DNA of 64,000 bases. It comes from RUG420 sp045642465. Lineage in GTDB: Bacteria; Bacillota; Clostridia; Oscillospirales; Acutalibacteraceae. A program made the position numbers and the translations under genes. Positions 26,204 through 35,051 of this stretch are shown here, one piece after another. The stretch covers positions 434,001 through 498,000 of the forward strand of contig JAZUIY010000015.1 in assembly GCA_045642465.1 (NCBI GenBank), in the 5' to 3' direction. Each line of letters begins with the position of its first letter. Within the stretch, counting starts at the first letter, position 1. The notes beneath the pieces are model-generated. The model was not told the DNA's origin. It ran no database searches and saw only the letters and a program-made list of their open reading frames with translations.

Positions 26204-28444
26204 ATGAAAGTCGTATTTGCATCGGATTCCTTTAAGGGAACCATGACACAACAGGAAATTATTGAAATTCTCACCGAAGCAGCGAAGACTATTCCGGATG
26301 TGGAATGCGTTGGGGTGCCGGTAGCCGACGGCGGCGAAGGCACCGTAGACACCGTGGTTGGGGCATTGGGCGGAAGCTACCGCACGGTCACCGTTCACGG
26401 CCCGCTGATGGAGCCTGTGGAGGCCAAGTACGGCCTGCTGCCGGGGAACAAGGCCATTATTGAAATGGCAGCAGCCTCCGGCCTGACCCTGTTGCCGGAA
26501 GAACAGCGCAACCCGCTGTACACCACCAGCTTCGGTTTTGGGGAACTCATTGCGGATGCGCTGCTCCAAGGCTGCCGTGACATTACCGTAGCCCTGGGTG
26601 GTTCCGCCACCAACGACGGTGGTATGGGCGCCCTGAATGCCCTTGGTTGGGCCTTCCAGGATGTGTACTCCAACTACCTCCGTCCAAGAGGGGAAGAACT
26701 CTACAATGTAGCCCGCATCCTCTACGTGGACACCGCCAACCTGTATGTGAACGGCTGGACGGACATTCCTTCCGACTTTAACCTCCGGAAAGCACTGGTG
26801 GAAACCAACTTCACCATCATGTGCGATGTAGATAATCCACTCTTAGGTGCCCGCGGCGCCACTTACACCTTCGGCCCACAAAAGGGCGCCGACGTGTCTG
26901 ACCTCATGCTCTTAGAAGACGGGATGACTCACTTTGCAGAAATCTGCAAAGGATATTTGGGCTCCGATTATTCCGCTCTTCCGGGTGCAGGTGCAGCCGG
27001 CGGCCTGGGCTTCGCCGTGGCCGGTTTCCTGGGTGGGGAAATGAAGAGCGGCATTCAGGCTGTCTTGGAACTGGAACACTTCTCTGAAAAACTGGAAGGT
27101 GCAGCATTCTGCATTACCGGGGAAGGCCGCTTAGATGAACAGTCTGTTCACGGCAAAGTGATCAGCGGTGTCATTGAGGCCTGCAAAGCCAAAGACGTAC
27201 CGCTCATTGCCATTGTCGGCATGAAGGGTGAAGGCTGGGAAGCAGCCTTAGACGCCGGCATCAAGGAAGTCATTTCCACAGATGTTTTGGGGAAAGACCC
27301 GGAAGATGCCTTCCAAAACGGCAAGAAATATTACATCCAAACTGTTAAGGACTTTTTTCGCCAGAGGTTGCTAGAAGCAACCACTCCCACCAAGGTCATT
27401 GAAGGCTGGTTTACGGTTTACAACAACGCCAAAGAACTGGCTTTGGGCAAGAAAGCCCTCATTGTCACCGGTGCCCATTCTGCAGAGGAAACCGGCGCCA
27501 TAGACGACGTTACCAGAGCTTTAGAAAAAGAAAACGTGGACTACGTCCGCTTTGCCAAAATAGAAGAAAACCCGTCCATTGAAACGGTCATGGAGGCAAC
27601 CGCATTTGGCCTGGAAAACCAAGCCGATTTTGTCATTGCCATTGGTGGCGGTTCTCCACTGGATGCAGCCAAAGCCATTGCGCTTATGATGGCTCACCCG
27701 GACCAGCCGGCAGACTTCTTATATGAAGCAGGGAATGACACTGCTTTGCCATTGGTGGCCATTCCAACCACCTGCGGTACCGGCTCCGAAGTCAACGGCA
27801 TTGCCGTCCTGACTATCCATGCCAAGAAGACCAAGGGCAGCATGTCCCATCGGGTCTTCCCGACGGTGGCACTGCTGGATCCACAGTACCTGTTCCATGC
27901 ACCAACCAAGGTGCTGAACAACACGGCTGTAGACGCCCTTTGTCATTTATATGAATCTTTCATCAACACCAATGCAGATGACGTAAGCAAAGCTTTAGTG
28001 AAGCAGGGAATTACCTATTGGGTCAAAGCCAAGGACATGCTGGACGGCACCCGGGATGCCACCGTGGAAGACTTCCATAGTCTTCTGTTGGCCTCCATGT
28101 GGGCCGGCAATGCCTTAACCCGCACCGGTACCTCGCTGCCACACGGCCTCAGCTACTACCTGACTTACCATTTGGGCATTCCTCATGGTCAGGCCTGTGG
28201 CATCTTCTTGGCCAACTACTTACGGCAGGCAAAGGCCGCTGACGTCACTGAACTCTTACAGGCCACCGGCTTTAAAGACCTGGACGACTTAGCCACCTTC
28301 GTGGCCAATACCGCCGGCATACCGGACCTGACGGAAGCAGATTTGACGGCTGCTGTGGAAAGCATTTCTTCCAACCCAAAGAAACTGGCCAACGCGCCAT
28401 TCTACGTAGATGAAGAAGTTCTCCACACCATTGCAAAACAATAA
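26204..28444 (+). CDS. fused glycerate kinase (class II) and iron-containing alcohol dehydrogenase
   Basis: A 746-aa single open frame. Residues 1 to about 378 are a GlxK/GarK-type glycerate kinase (MKVVFASDSFKGTMT, VADGGEGTVDT, ALGGSATNDGGMGA, ITGEGRLDEQS). Residues from about 390 are a complete group III Fe-ADH: nucleotide motif GGGSPLDAAKA, TTCGTGSEV, and metal ligands Asp577, His581, His647 and His661 with spacings like those of FucO. I know these only as separate enzymes. The ADH might make or consume the hydroxy acid the kinase uses (inference). The open frame extends to 26144, but the ATG at 26204 has GGGAGGAG. Confidence 0.92.
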   Translation: MKVVFASDSFKGTMTQQEIIEILTEAAKTIPDVECVGVPVADGGEGTVDTVVGALGGSYRTVTVHGPLMEPVEAKYGLLPGNKAIIEMAAASGLTLLPEEQRNPLYTTSFGFGELIADALLQGCRDITVALGGSATNDGGMGALNALGWAFQDVYSNYLRPRGEELYNVARILYVDTANLYVNGWTDIPSDFNLRKALVETNFTIMCDVDNPLLGARGATYTFGPQKGADVSDLMLLEDGMTHFAEICKGYLGSDYSALPGAGAAGGLGFAVAGFLGGEMKSGIQAVLELEHFSEKLEGAAFCITGEGRLDEQSVHGKVISGVIEACKAKDVPLIAIVGMKGEGWEAALDAGIKEVISTDVLGKDPEDAFQNGKKYYIQTVKDFFRQRLLEATTPTKVIEGWFTVYNNAKELALGKKALIVTGAHSAEETGAIDDVTRALEKENVDYVRFAKIEENPSIETVMEATAFGLENQADFVIAIGGGSPLDAAKAIALMMAHPDQPADFLYEAGNDTALPLVAIPTTCGTGSEVNGIAVLTIHAKKTKGSMSHRVFPTVALLDPQYLFHAPTKVLNNTAVDALCHLYESFINTNADDVSKALVKQGITYWVKAKDMLDGTRDATVEDFHSLLLASMWAGNALTRTGTSLPHGLSYYLTYHLGIPHGQACGIFLANYLRQAKAADVTELLQATGFKDLDDLATFVANTAGIPDLTEADLTAAVESISSNPKKLANAPFYVDEEVLHTIAKQ

Positions 28445-28473
28445 AAAAAGCCACCCAAACGGGTGGCTTTTTC
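28444..28473. terminator. bidirectional terminator
   Basis: AAAAAAAGCCACCC-AAAC-GGGTGGCTTTTTCTT lies between the fusion gene and the convergent Gfo/Idh gene. Confidence 0.92.
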
Positions 28474-29424
28474 TTATTCAAAGGGATATTTCAGCCCCAT
28501 CTGCCGGCGGCATTCGTCCATCATGCGCATGACAGCCAGGGTGGCTTCAAACGGGATGACATCAGACTCGGTTTTGCCTGCCTGAATTTCTTTGGCCACG
28601 GCATTGAACTCGTGGAGATATTCCGTCAGGCCGAAGACCATGCGGCTGCGGAGGCCTGCCTTCAGGCGTCCGTGGGCGGCCATGTGGAACATAGGCAGGT
28701 GAATGGTGCCCTTGGTGCCGGTAATGGTGCAGAACTCATCGTTGCGGTCAAAGTAAACGGAAAGGTGTGCTTTAAAGCCTGGATAGGACAGGGTAATTTC
28801 TTCCCGAATGTCAATTCCGTCTTCCAATGTGCCTTGGCAGGAAATGTCTTCCGGGTATCCGAACAAGTTATAACAGTAGGTGAGGGCATAAATGCCAATG
28901 TCTAATAGACAGCCTCCGGCGGTGTTCGGATCCCGCACTCTGGAGGATGGGTCTTTGCCAAGACCGTTGTATCCATAGTGGATAACCACATCCTGGACCT
29001 CTCCAACGGCACCTTCCGACACCCACTTTTTCACCTGCTTTGCCACCGGGGCAAACCAGGTCCACATGGCCTCACAGAAATAGGTGCCATGCTCCTTGGC
29101 AGCAGCAATCATTTCAGCCGCATCCGCCTCGGTGACGGCAATTGGCTTTTCACAAAGCACCGGCTTGCCGGCGGCCAGCGCTTTCAGCGCATACTCCTTA
29201 TGTGAGGTATGAGGTGTGGCAATGTAGATAGCATCTGAATCGCCCAGTAAAAGTTCCTCATAGGTTTTACAAGGCTTGGCTCCGTGGAGGAGGCCAAACA
29301 GTTTTACTTTTTTGGCATTGCGGCCATAGACGTGGGACACCGTATGCTTGCCAAGTGCAATGTTATAAGCGGTGGTCTGTGCAATCATGCCATTGCCCAC
29401 GTAGGCCCAGCGGAATTTGTTCAT
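28474..29424 (-). CDS. Gfo/Idh/MocA-family NAD(P)-dependent oxidoreductase
   Basis: A 316-aa protein with an N-terminal Rossmann domain (WAYVGNGMIAQTTAYN), the EKP motif in GKPVLCEKPIAVTEADA, and a C-terminal substrate domain (GGCLLDIGIYALTYCYNLFG). It probably oxidises or reduces a sugar or polyol; substrate unknown. The frame extends 20 codons upstream. The ATG at 29424 has TAGGAGG 6 nt before it and starts the Rossmann fold cleanly. Confidence 0.9.
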   Translation of the reverse strand: MNKFRWAYVGNGMIAQTTAYNIALGKHTVSHVYGRNAKKVKLFGLLHGAKPCKTYEELLLGDSDAIYIATPHTSHKEYALKALAAGKPVLCEKPIAVTEADAAEMIAAAKEHGTYFCEAMWTWFAPVAKQVKKWVSEGAVGEVQDVVIHYGYNGLGKDPSSRVRDPNTAGGCLLDIGIYALTYCYNLFGYPEDISCQGTLEDGIDIREEITLSYPGFKAHLSVYFDRNDEFCTITGTKGTIHLPMFHMAAHGRLKAGLRSRMVFGLTEYLHEFNAVAKEIQAGKTESDVIPFEATLAVMRMMDECRRQMGLKYPFE

Positions 29425-29516
29425 AGGGAACCTCCTAAAAAATCTACTTCTACTATACCACAGACGGTTTCCAAAACGGGGCATTTTTGCTAGACTAGGG
29501 GAAGGAGGATGATTCC

Positions 29517-29945
29517 ATGAAGAAAGTTATCAGCATCTTGCTGGCCTTGGTGGCCGTGCTCACTGCGTTGACTTCTTTTTCCGCCTGTGGGAAAGAGGAA
29601 AAAGAGGCAGACACCTTAAATATCTACTTTACGGAGGCAATGGATATTGCCAATATTCGGGTGGAAGTGTCTACCAACTACATTCCATATGCTTATTTGA
29701 ATATTCCTATTTCGGACAACATTTCCAGCCCATACGTGGTTGAACTGGGGGACTGGTACGGTTGGACCGAATGTAATGTAACCCTCTACAACAGCCAGGG
29801 TTTCATCATTACGGCGGAATCTTTCGTGAACCATCCGTGTGACCGTATTGATTTAAAATTTGACGTAGAATCCTTTGTCATGGATTACGTGGGTGCAGAT
29901 GACGAAACCCACGGCAACATCGTCAGTGCAGAAGCAGAACCATAA
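29517..29945 (+). CDS. small lipoprotein of unknown function
   Basis: A 142-aa protein with a lipoprotein signal (ISILLALVAVLTALTSFSAC; the Cys at residue 24 would be lipidated). The mature part is short, acidic and probably beta-rich (VELGDWYGWTECNVTLYN). I do not recognise the family. RBS AAGGAGG precedes it, and it ends 9 nt before an aldo/keto reductase gene, so the two are co-transcribed. Confidence 0.78.
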   Translation: MKKVISILLALVAVLTALTSFSACGKEEKEADTLNIYFTEAMDIANIRVEVSTNYIPYAYLNIPISDNISSPYVVELGDWYGWTECNVTLYNSQGFIITAESFVNHPCDRIDLKFDVESFVMDYVGADDETHGNIVSAEAEP

Positions 29946-29954
29946 GGAGAAATT

Positions 29955-31136
29955 ATGTTAACCAATGACTTTTTAGGAAATGAAATTAGCCGTCTGGGCT
30001 TTGGGGCCATGCGCTTCCCAATGAAGGACGGGGAAATAGATGTAGAACTGACCAAGCAGCTCATTGACACTGCCATGGCAGCCGGCGTCAACTACTATGA
30101 CACCGCATGGCCATACCTGGGCGGCAAGAGTGAAATCGTCCTGGCAGACTGCCTCCGTGCTTACCCGAGAGACAGCTACTACTTGGCAGACAAATACCCG
30201 GGACATCAAATTGCCGACACCTATTATCCTGCCGAAATCTTCGAAGAACAGCTGAAAAAGTGCCAGGTAGACTATTTCGATTACTACCTTCTTCACAACA
30301 TTTACGAAGACTCCATTGACACCTATCTGGACGATAAATGGGGCATTGTAGAATACTTTGTAGAACAGAAGAAGTTGGGAAAGATTAAGCACCTTGGCTT
30401 CTCCACCCACGCTAGATACGCCACCTTAAAGCGCTTCTTAGATAAGTTTGGCAAGGACATGGAATTCTGCCAAATGCAGTTAAACTATGTAGACTGGACC
30501 CTGCAGGATGCCGAATCCAACTACAAGCTCTTAAAAGAATGGAACCTGCCAATTGTTGTCATGGAAGGCCTCCGCGGCGGCAAACTGGCCAACTATGAAA
30601 TCAGTGAAGCAGAGCAGTTGAAGAAACTCCGCCCAGACGAAAGCCTGGCCGCCTGGTCCTTCCGTTGGCTTCAAGACAAACCAGAAGTCAAAGTCATCCT
30701 GTCTGGCATGAATGCCTTAGACCAGGTAGAAGACAACATTGAAACCTTCCAGGAAGAAAAGCCGCTGACAGAAGCAGAAAATGCCCTTCTCCAGCAGTTC
30801 TCCGAGAAGTTCCAGAGCACCGTACCGTGCACCGACTGCCGTTATTGCATGACCGTCTGCCCACAGGGCTTGGAAATTCCACGGTTCATGAATGCCTATA
30901 ACGACATTACTTTTGACAAGAACTTCACCCTTCGCATGGGCATTGATGCCTTGCCGGAAGACAAGCGCCCAACCGCTTGCATCAACTGTCAGACCTGCCT
31001 GCACATGTGCCCACAGAACATCGACATTCCAACCATTCTTGCCAACCTCAGCGCCGAACTGGACACCCTTCCATCCTGGCGCCAAATGTGCCTCGAACGG
31101 GCTGCCGCAGCCAAGGCCATGAAGGAAGAAGGCTAA
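29955..31136 (+). CDS. aldo/keto reductase with C-terminal 2x[4Fe-4S] ferredoxin domain
   Basis: A 393-aa protein of the COG1453 type. The AKR TIM barrel (about 1-280) has a Tyr in VNYYDTAWPYLGGKSE and HLGFSTHA. The ferredoxin domain has CTDCRYCMTVCPQGLEIP and CINCQTCLHMCPQNIDIP, two four-Cys motifs. It probably couples ferredoxin electrons to reduction of a carbonyl compound in the cytoplasm; substrate unknown. It is in an operon with the small lipoprotein. Confidence 0.92.
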   Translation: MLTNDFLGNEISRLGFGAMRFPMKDGEIDVELTKQLIDTAMAAGVNYYDTAWPYLGGKSEIVLADCLRAYPRDSYYLADKYPGHQIADTYYPAEIFEEQLKKCQVDYFDYYLLHNIYEDSIDTYLDDKWGIVEYFVEQKKLGKIKHLGFSTHARYATLKRFLDKFGKDMEFCQMQLNYVDWTLQDAESNYKLLKEWNLPIVVMEGLRGGKLANYEISEAEQLKKLRPDESLAAWSFRWLQDKPEVKVILSGMNALDQVEDNIETFQEEKPLTEAENALLQQFSEKFQSTVPCTDCRYCMTVCPQGLEIPRFMNAYNDITFDKNFTLRMGIDALPEDKRPTACINCQTCLHMCPQNIDIPTILANLSAELDTLPSWRQMCLERAAAAKAMKEEG

Positions 31137-31255
31137 CGCCACCCGGCCGCGCAGCCGACGTGCTGACGCGCCGCCGACTGCCGTGTTTGCCGACGCCATC
31201 AAAATCAAGCAAAACAAAAAGCCTGAAGCAACTTGCTTCAGGCTTTTCCTTTTTG
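31137..31255 (+). terminator. GC-rich spacer followed by rho-independent terminator
   Basis: The first 60 bp are markedly GC-rich (GCCGAC occurs at 31154, 31173 and 31189), unlike the surroundings. AAAAAGCCTGAAGCAA-CTTGCTTCAGGCTTTTCC (31216-31250) is the terminator of the reductase operon. Confidence 0.8.
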
Positions 31256-31316
31256 CTTTTAAGCAGTTTGCCGTTCGGCAATCTGCTTTTTGGCGGCTGG
31301 CGTTGCCACCACTCCG

Positions 31317-33896
31317 TTATTCACTTCTCAGTGCAACAACCGGATCCTTCTTGCTGGCTTTCTTTGCCGGGATCAGGCCTGCCAGAACGGTAAGGCCGAT
31401 GCTCAAAACAATCAGCACGATGGCGTCATACCATGGCAGGGAGGCGGCAATGCCAATGCTGTTGGTAAACGCATCCAAAATGGCGTTCACCGGAATGCAC
31501 AGCAAGGCAGCCACAATAACACCAATGATACCGGACAGCAGTCCAATAAAGAAGGTCTCTGCATTGAAGACGTTACTGATGTTCTTCTTCGAGGCACCCA
31601 GTGCACGGAGGATACCAATTTCCTTGGTTCGCTCCAGTACGGAAATGAAGGTGATGATGCCGATCATAATGGAAGAAACAATCAAAGATACGGCAACGAA
31701 GCCAATGAGAACATAACTGATGGCGTCAACAATCTTGGTGACGGAATCCATCAACAGTCCAACCATGTCGGTGTAGGTGATGCGGTCGCCCTCTTCTACA
31801 CCTTCGTTGTACTTGTCAATGCATGCTTCAATTTTATCCTTATCTTCAAAGCTGTCTACGTAGATGCTGATGCCCTTTGGCTTCTCCGGATCTACCACGC
31901 CGAAGGCTTCCAGGTTGTCCTCATAATTGGTGGCACTCATGAGCTGGGTAGCCATGCTGGTAAGGGAGTTGCTGAGGCCAAACAGTTTAGCGTAGTTATC
32001 CATCTGACCTTGAATGTCACTTTCGGAGGCGAATTTTTCGCCGGTGAGCACGTCAATGTCGTGGTTGGCTTTCTGTTTCTTAACGATTTCGCTGGCATCG
32101 GTACGCTTCAGGATTTCCTTGGTGAGCTCTGTGGTGTAGCCGATGTAGCCCTTCAATTCATATTCAGAGTCCGGCTTGGACTTGATGAGCCCAACTACTT
32201 TTACCGGAATTTCGTTTGGTAAGATGGCTTCCAGCATATCGCCATTATTGGCGATGTAGCTATAGGTTCCATCCGGCTGCAAGTGGTACTGGTCACAGGC
32301 CGGTACGACGTAGAAGGTCTTGTTTCTCAGGGTGTCGAAGGACAGCTGATAACTCGGTACGTCTACGGCCTCTGCGTTGTCAATTTGCTGCCGCAGGGAG
32401 TCATATTCGTCAGCCGGCAAGTAGCCGCATTTATAGAGAAGGGCCAGAGGCAGTTCGTCGTTGGAATTTACCACCAAAACCACTTCGTTATAGGCCGTTG
32501 GCCAAGTACCATAAACCACTTCATAGGAATCCAAAATGGCATCGGAAATAAGAGAATCCGTGCCCGGAAGCAGTTCGCCGAACTGAGCGGCGGTGTTGTC
32601 GGTACCCATGATGTCCAGGCTGCTGCCGATGGTTGGTACGTCGTTCGGGTCAATGTAAACGTCATCGGTATCAATTAAAGTTCCCTTAGGGTCGTGGGTG
32701 TAGGCCTTAAAGGAGGTACCATACTGATACATGATGCCGTTGGAGCCGATGTATTTATGGATGTCACTGTTCGGGTCTTCCAAATACTTTTTGAAGTTGG
32801 CTAAGTTGTTGCTTTGAACCCCCAGGTTGGCCTGGGCTTCTAATTGCAACTCGCCGCCGGTGGAGTAAACGGAATGCCCATCTTTCTTATGGTCCTCCTT
32901 GGCCACCACGTCGTCTTTGTGTTTCCCGATAAAGGTGTCCACAACGCCTTCCATGTTAATGGATTCTTCCTGAATGGAAATAGGGTAGGACAGCATAGTC
33001 TCCCGCTGGAGGCTATCAATATAGTCCCGAACGCCGGAGGAGAATGCCAAAATGAGGGCGATTCCGATGATACCAATGGAGCCCGCGAATGCGGTCAACA
33101 AGGTGCGTCCGGTTTTGGTGCGCAGGTTGTTGAAGGATAACTGCAGTGCAGTCAGGAAGCTCATGGAACTGCGTCCCATGTTTTCGTGACGGGCAGTGCC
33201 TTCTTCAATGGCATTGAGTTTGTATGGATTGCTGTCACCAACAATTTGGCCATCCTTCAAGTTGATAATGCGGTTGGCATATTGGTTGGCCAAGTCCGGG
33301 TTATGGGTAACCATAACAACCAGTCGGTCTTTGGCCACTTCCTTCAGCAGTTCCATGACCTGGATGCTGGTCTTAGAGTCCAGCGCACCGGTCGGTTCGT
33401 CCGCCAGCAAAACGCTTGGGTTGTTGACCAAGGCGCGGGCAATGGCCACTCTCTGCATCTGACCGCCGGACAACTGGTTTGGCTTCTTCTCCAGCTGGTC
33501 ACCCAAACCAACTTTTTCCAGTGCTTCGGTGGCCCGCTGCTTGCGTTCCTCCATGCTGATGCCGCTGATGGTCAGTGCTAATTCCACGTTGGCCAACACC
33601 GTCTGGTGGCTAATCAGGTTATAGTTCTGGAATACGAAACCAACGCTGTGGTTGCGGTAAGAATCCCAGTCCCTGTCGTCATACTCTTTGGTGGAGATGC
33701 CGTCTATGATCAGGTCCCCTGAATCATAGCGATCCAAACCACCGATGACGTTCAGCAACGTGGTCTTACCGGAACCGGATGCCCCCAAAATGGCCACGAA
33801 CTCATTGTCCCTCAAATTGAGGGACACGCCGTCCAGGGCCACCGTCTTAAGGTCACCGGTCACGTATTCCTTTCTTACATCTTTAATTTGCAGCAT
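31317..33896 (-). CDS. MacB-like ABC transporter, ATPase fused to FtsX-type permease
   Basis: An 859-aa protein. The N-terminal LolD/MacB-class ATPase (1 to about 235) has Walker A GASGSGKTT, Q-loop FVFQNYNL, signature LSGGQMQR, Walker B LLADEPTGALD and H-loop VTHN. A transmembrane segment near 270-290 (GSIGIIGIALILAFSSG) is followed by a large extracellular domain of about 420 residues, then three C-terminal membrane helices with ILRALGASKKNI, the FtsX signature. Such mechanotransmission ABC proteins act on envelope substrates, antimicrobial peptides or lipoproteins. Single gene; RBS AAGGAAGGAA. Confidence 0.92.
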   Translation of the reverse strand: MLQIKDVRKEYVTGDLKTVALDGVSLNLRDNEFVAILGASGSGKTTLLNVIGGLDRYDSGDLIIDGISTKEYDDRDWDSYRNHSVGFVFQNYNLISHQTVLANVELALTISGISMEERKQRATEALEKVGLGDQLEKKPNQLSGGQMQRVAIARALVNNPSVLLADEPTGALDSKTSIQVMELLKEVAKDRLVVMVTHNPDLANQYANRIINLKDGQIVGDSNPYKLNAIEEGTARHENMGRSSMSFLTALQLSFNNLRTKTGRTLLTAFAGSIGIIGIALILAFSSGVRDYIDSLQRETMLSYPISIQEESINMEGVVDTFIGKHKDDVVAKEDHKKDGHSVYSTGGELQLEAQANLGVQSNNLANFKKYLEDPNSDIHKYIGSNGIMYQYGTSFKAYTHDPKGTLIDTDDVYIDPNDVPTIGSSLDIMGTDNTAAQFGELLPGTDSLISDAILDSYEVVYGTWPTAYNEVVLVVNSNDELPLALLYKCGYLPADEYDSLRQQIDNAEAVDVPSYQLSFDTLRNKTFYVVPACDQYHLQPDGTYSYIANNGDMLEAILPNEIPVKVVGLIKSKPDSEYELKGYIGYTTELTKEILKRTDASEIVKKQKANHDIDVLTGEKFASESDIQGQMDNYAKLFGLSNSLTSMATQLMSATNYEDNLEAFGVVDPEKPKGISIYVDSFEDKDKIEACIDKYNEGVEEGDRITYTDMVGLLMDSVTKIVDAISYVLIGFVAVSLIVSSIMIGIITFISVLERTKEIGILRALGASKKNISNVFNAETFFIGLLSGIIGVIVAALLCIPVNAILDAFTNSIGIAASLPWYDAIVLIVLSIGLTVLAGLIPAKKASKKDPVVALRSE

Positions 33897-34081
33897 AAAA
33901 AATTCCTTCCTTATGTTACGTTTCGTGGTTAAAAGCCTGTTGATATGTTATGCGTTATTCAACTGGATACCGCCGGCCCACTAGAGGCCAACTTTAACCT
34001 TTTCTTACAATTTCTGTTCATTCTTATCCATTATAGCATTGTTTTGATACATTTTTCTGTGATAACTTTTCACAAATTTGC

Positions 34082-34137
34082 TATAATGGCTTTGTGACGG
34101 GGTTTCTTGTGCAGAGACCCTGTCTTTTTTATTTTTT
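34082..34137 (+). ncRNA. putative very short transcription unit: extended -10 promoter and immediate terminator hairpin
   Basis: TGCTATAAT (TATAAT at 34082-34087, with the TG of an extended -10) is followed nine bases later by GACGGGGTTTCT-TGTGC-AGAGACCCTGTC (34096-34124; G-T wobbles only) and a T-tract (34125-34137). A transcript from this promoter would be about 40 nt and consist almost entirely of the terminator. It sits directly before the 21-bp array. It could equally be an attenuator for the array. No -35 box of good quality is visible. Confidence 0.45.
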
Positions 34138-34140
34138 AGC

Positions 34141-34434
34141 GCCATTTAGCACTTGCGTTGCCTCATTTAGCACTTGCGTTGCGCCATTTAGCGCTTACAT
34201 TGCGCCATTTAGCACTTGCGTTGCCTCATTTAGCACTTGCGTTGCGCCATTTAGCACTTGCGTTGCCTCATTTAGTGCTTGCGTTGCCTCATTTAGTGCT
34301 TACATTGCGCCATTTAGAAATTGCATTTCCTCATTTAGCGCTTACATTGCGCCATTTAGCACTTGCATTTCCTCATTTAGCGCTTACATTGCGCCATTTA
34401 GCACTTGCATTGCCTCATTTGGCGCTTACTCAGT
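34141..34434. repeat. 14-copy tandem array, 21-bp unit
   Basis: Fourteen adjoining 21-bp units with the core CATTTAGCRCTTGCRTT. They begin with GCC or CTC, often alternating, which hints at a 42-bp higher-order unit. Variants differ at a few fixed positions (CAC/CGC/TGC; GCG/ACA/GCA), so the array has diverged by point changes without losing register. Because 21 is a multiple of three, two + frames stay open through it (heptads PFSTCVA or HLALALR). Neither has a convincing start, and I do not call a gene. Confidence 0.93.
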
Positions 34435-34522
34435 GCTTCTTTGCGCTTGAAAATTCGTTTTTTTGTTGCGATGCAGTTCTGAATCCCTTTTTGAAAGCTC
34501 TTTTTCTGTTTTTAGCGTTTGA

Positions 34523-34929
34523 GTGATTCATTTTCCCGAAATTCGCCTATTTTGAATCACTAAATTCAGGTCTTTTGGGAAGGGAAAAGGTAAAAGTGAT
34601 TCATTTTTTCGAAATTTGCCTATTTTGAATCACTAAATTCAGGCCTTTCAAAGAGGAAAGAAGGTAAAAGTGATTCATTTTTGCAGAAATTCCCATTTTT
34701 GAATCACTTTTCTCAGCTCATTGCTTGGCTTGCCCTCAAAAAAGTGATTCATTTTTCCAGAATTCCCCGTTTTTGAATCACTTTTCACTGCTCGCAGCTT
34801 ACTTTGCCCTCAAAATGGTGATTCATTTTTCCAAAAAACGCCCTCAATGAATCACTTTTCCAGTTTTGAGCCTCAACAGGGCCCAAAATGGTGATTCACT
34901 TTTTCCAAAAACAGCCCTCAATGAATCAC
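34523..34929. repeat. six-copy array of 38-bp palindromic units at 73-74-bp period
   Basis: Six inverted repeats, each with invariant arms GTGATTCA and TGAATCAC, at 34523-34560, 34596-34633, 34670-34707, 34744-34781, 34818-34855 and 34891-34929. Start-to-start distances are 73, 74, 74, 74 and 73 bp, averaging seven turns of B-DNA. The 22-23-base interiors are T-rich on the left and vary. The 35-36-bp intervals are related in groups rather than unique. The array ends 122 bp before the nuclease-like gene. I know of no element of this form. Confidence 0.95.
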
Positions 34930-35051
34930 TTCCCTTGAAAACAGGGAAAATCATCATCCGCAGACCTTTCAAAAAGGCCGCAGCATGTACTGTTGGTCTT
35001 AAAAGGTCAAACCATCCATCAAAATGTGGCTTTTTGGGGAAAAGGAGTGTT

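Noticed and set aside
34094..34526. Two overlapping open frames through the 21-bp array (PFSTCVA and HLALALR heptads)
   Set aside because: The frames stay open only because the repeat period is a multiple of three. Neither has a proper RBS, and both have low-complexity sequence with no tail of normal protein.
34523..34929. CRISPR array
   Set aside because: Repeat and interval sizes fit, but the repeat interiors diverge, the intervals are related to one another instead of unique, and no cas gene is present in the window.
34866..35051. 62-codon upstream extension of the nuclease-like gene
   Set aside because: It covers the last palindrome unit of the array and lacks an RBS. The ATG at 35052 has AAAGGAG.
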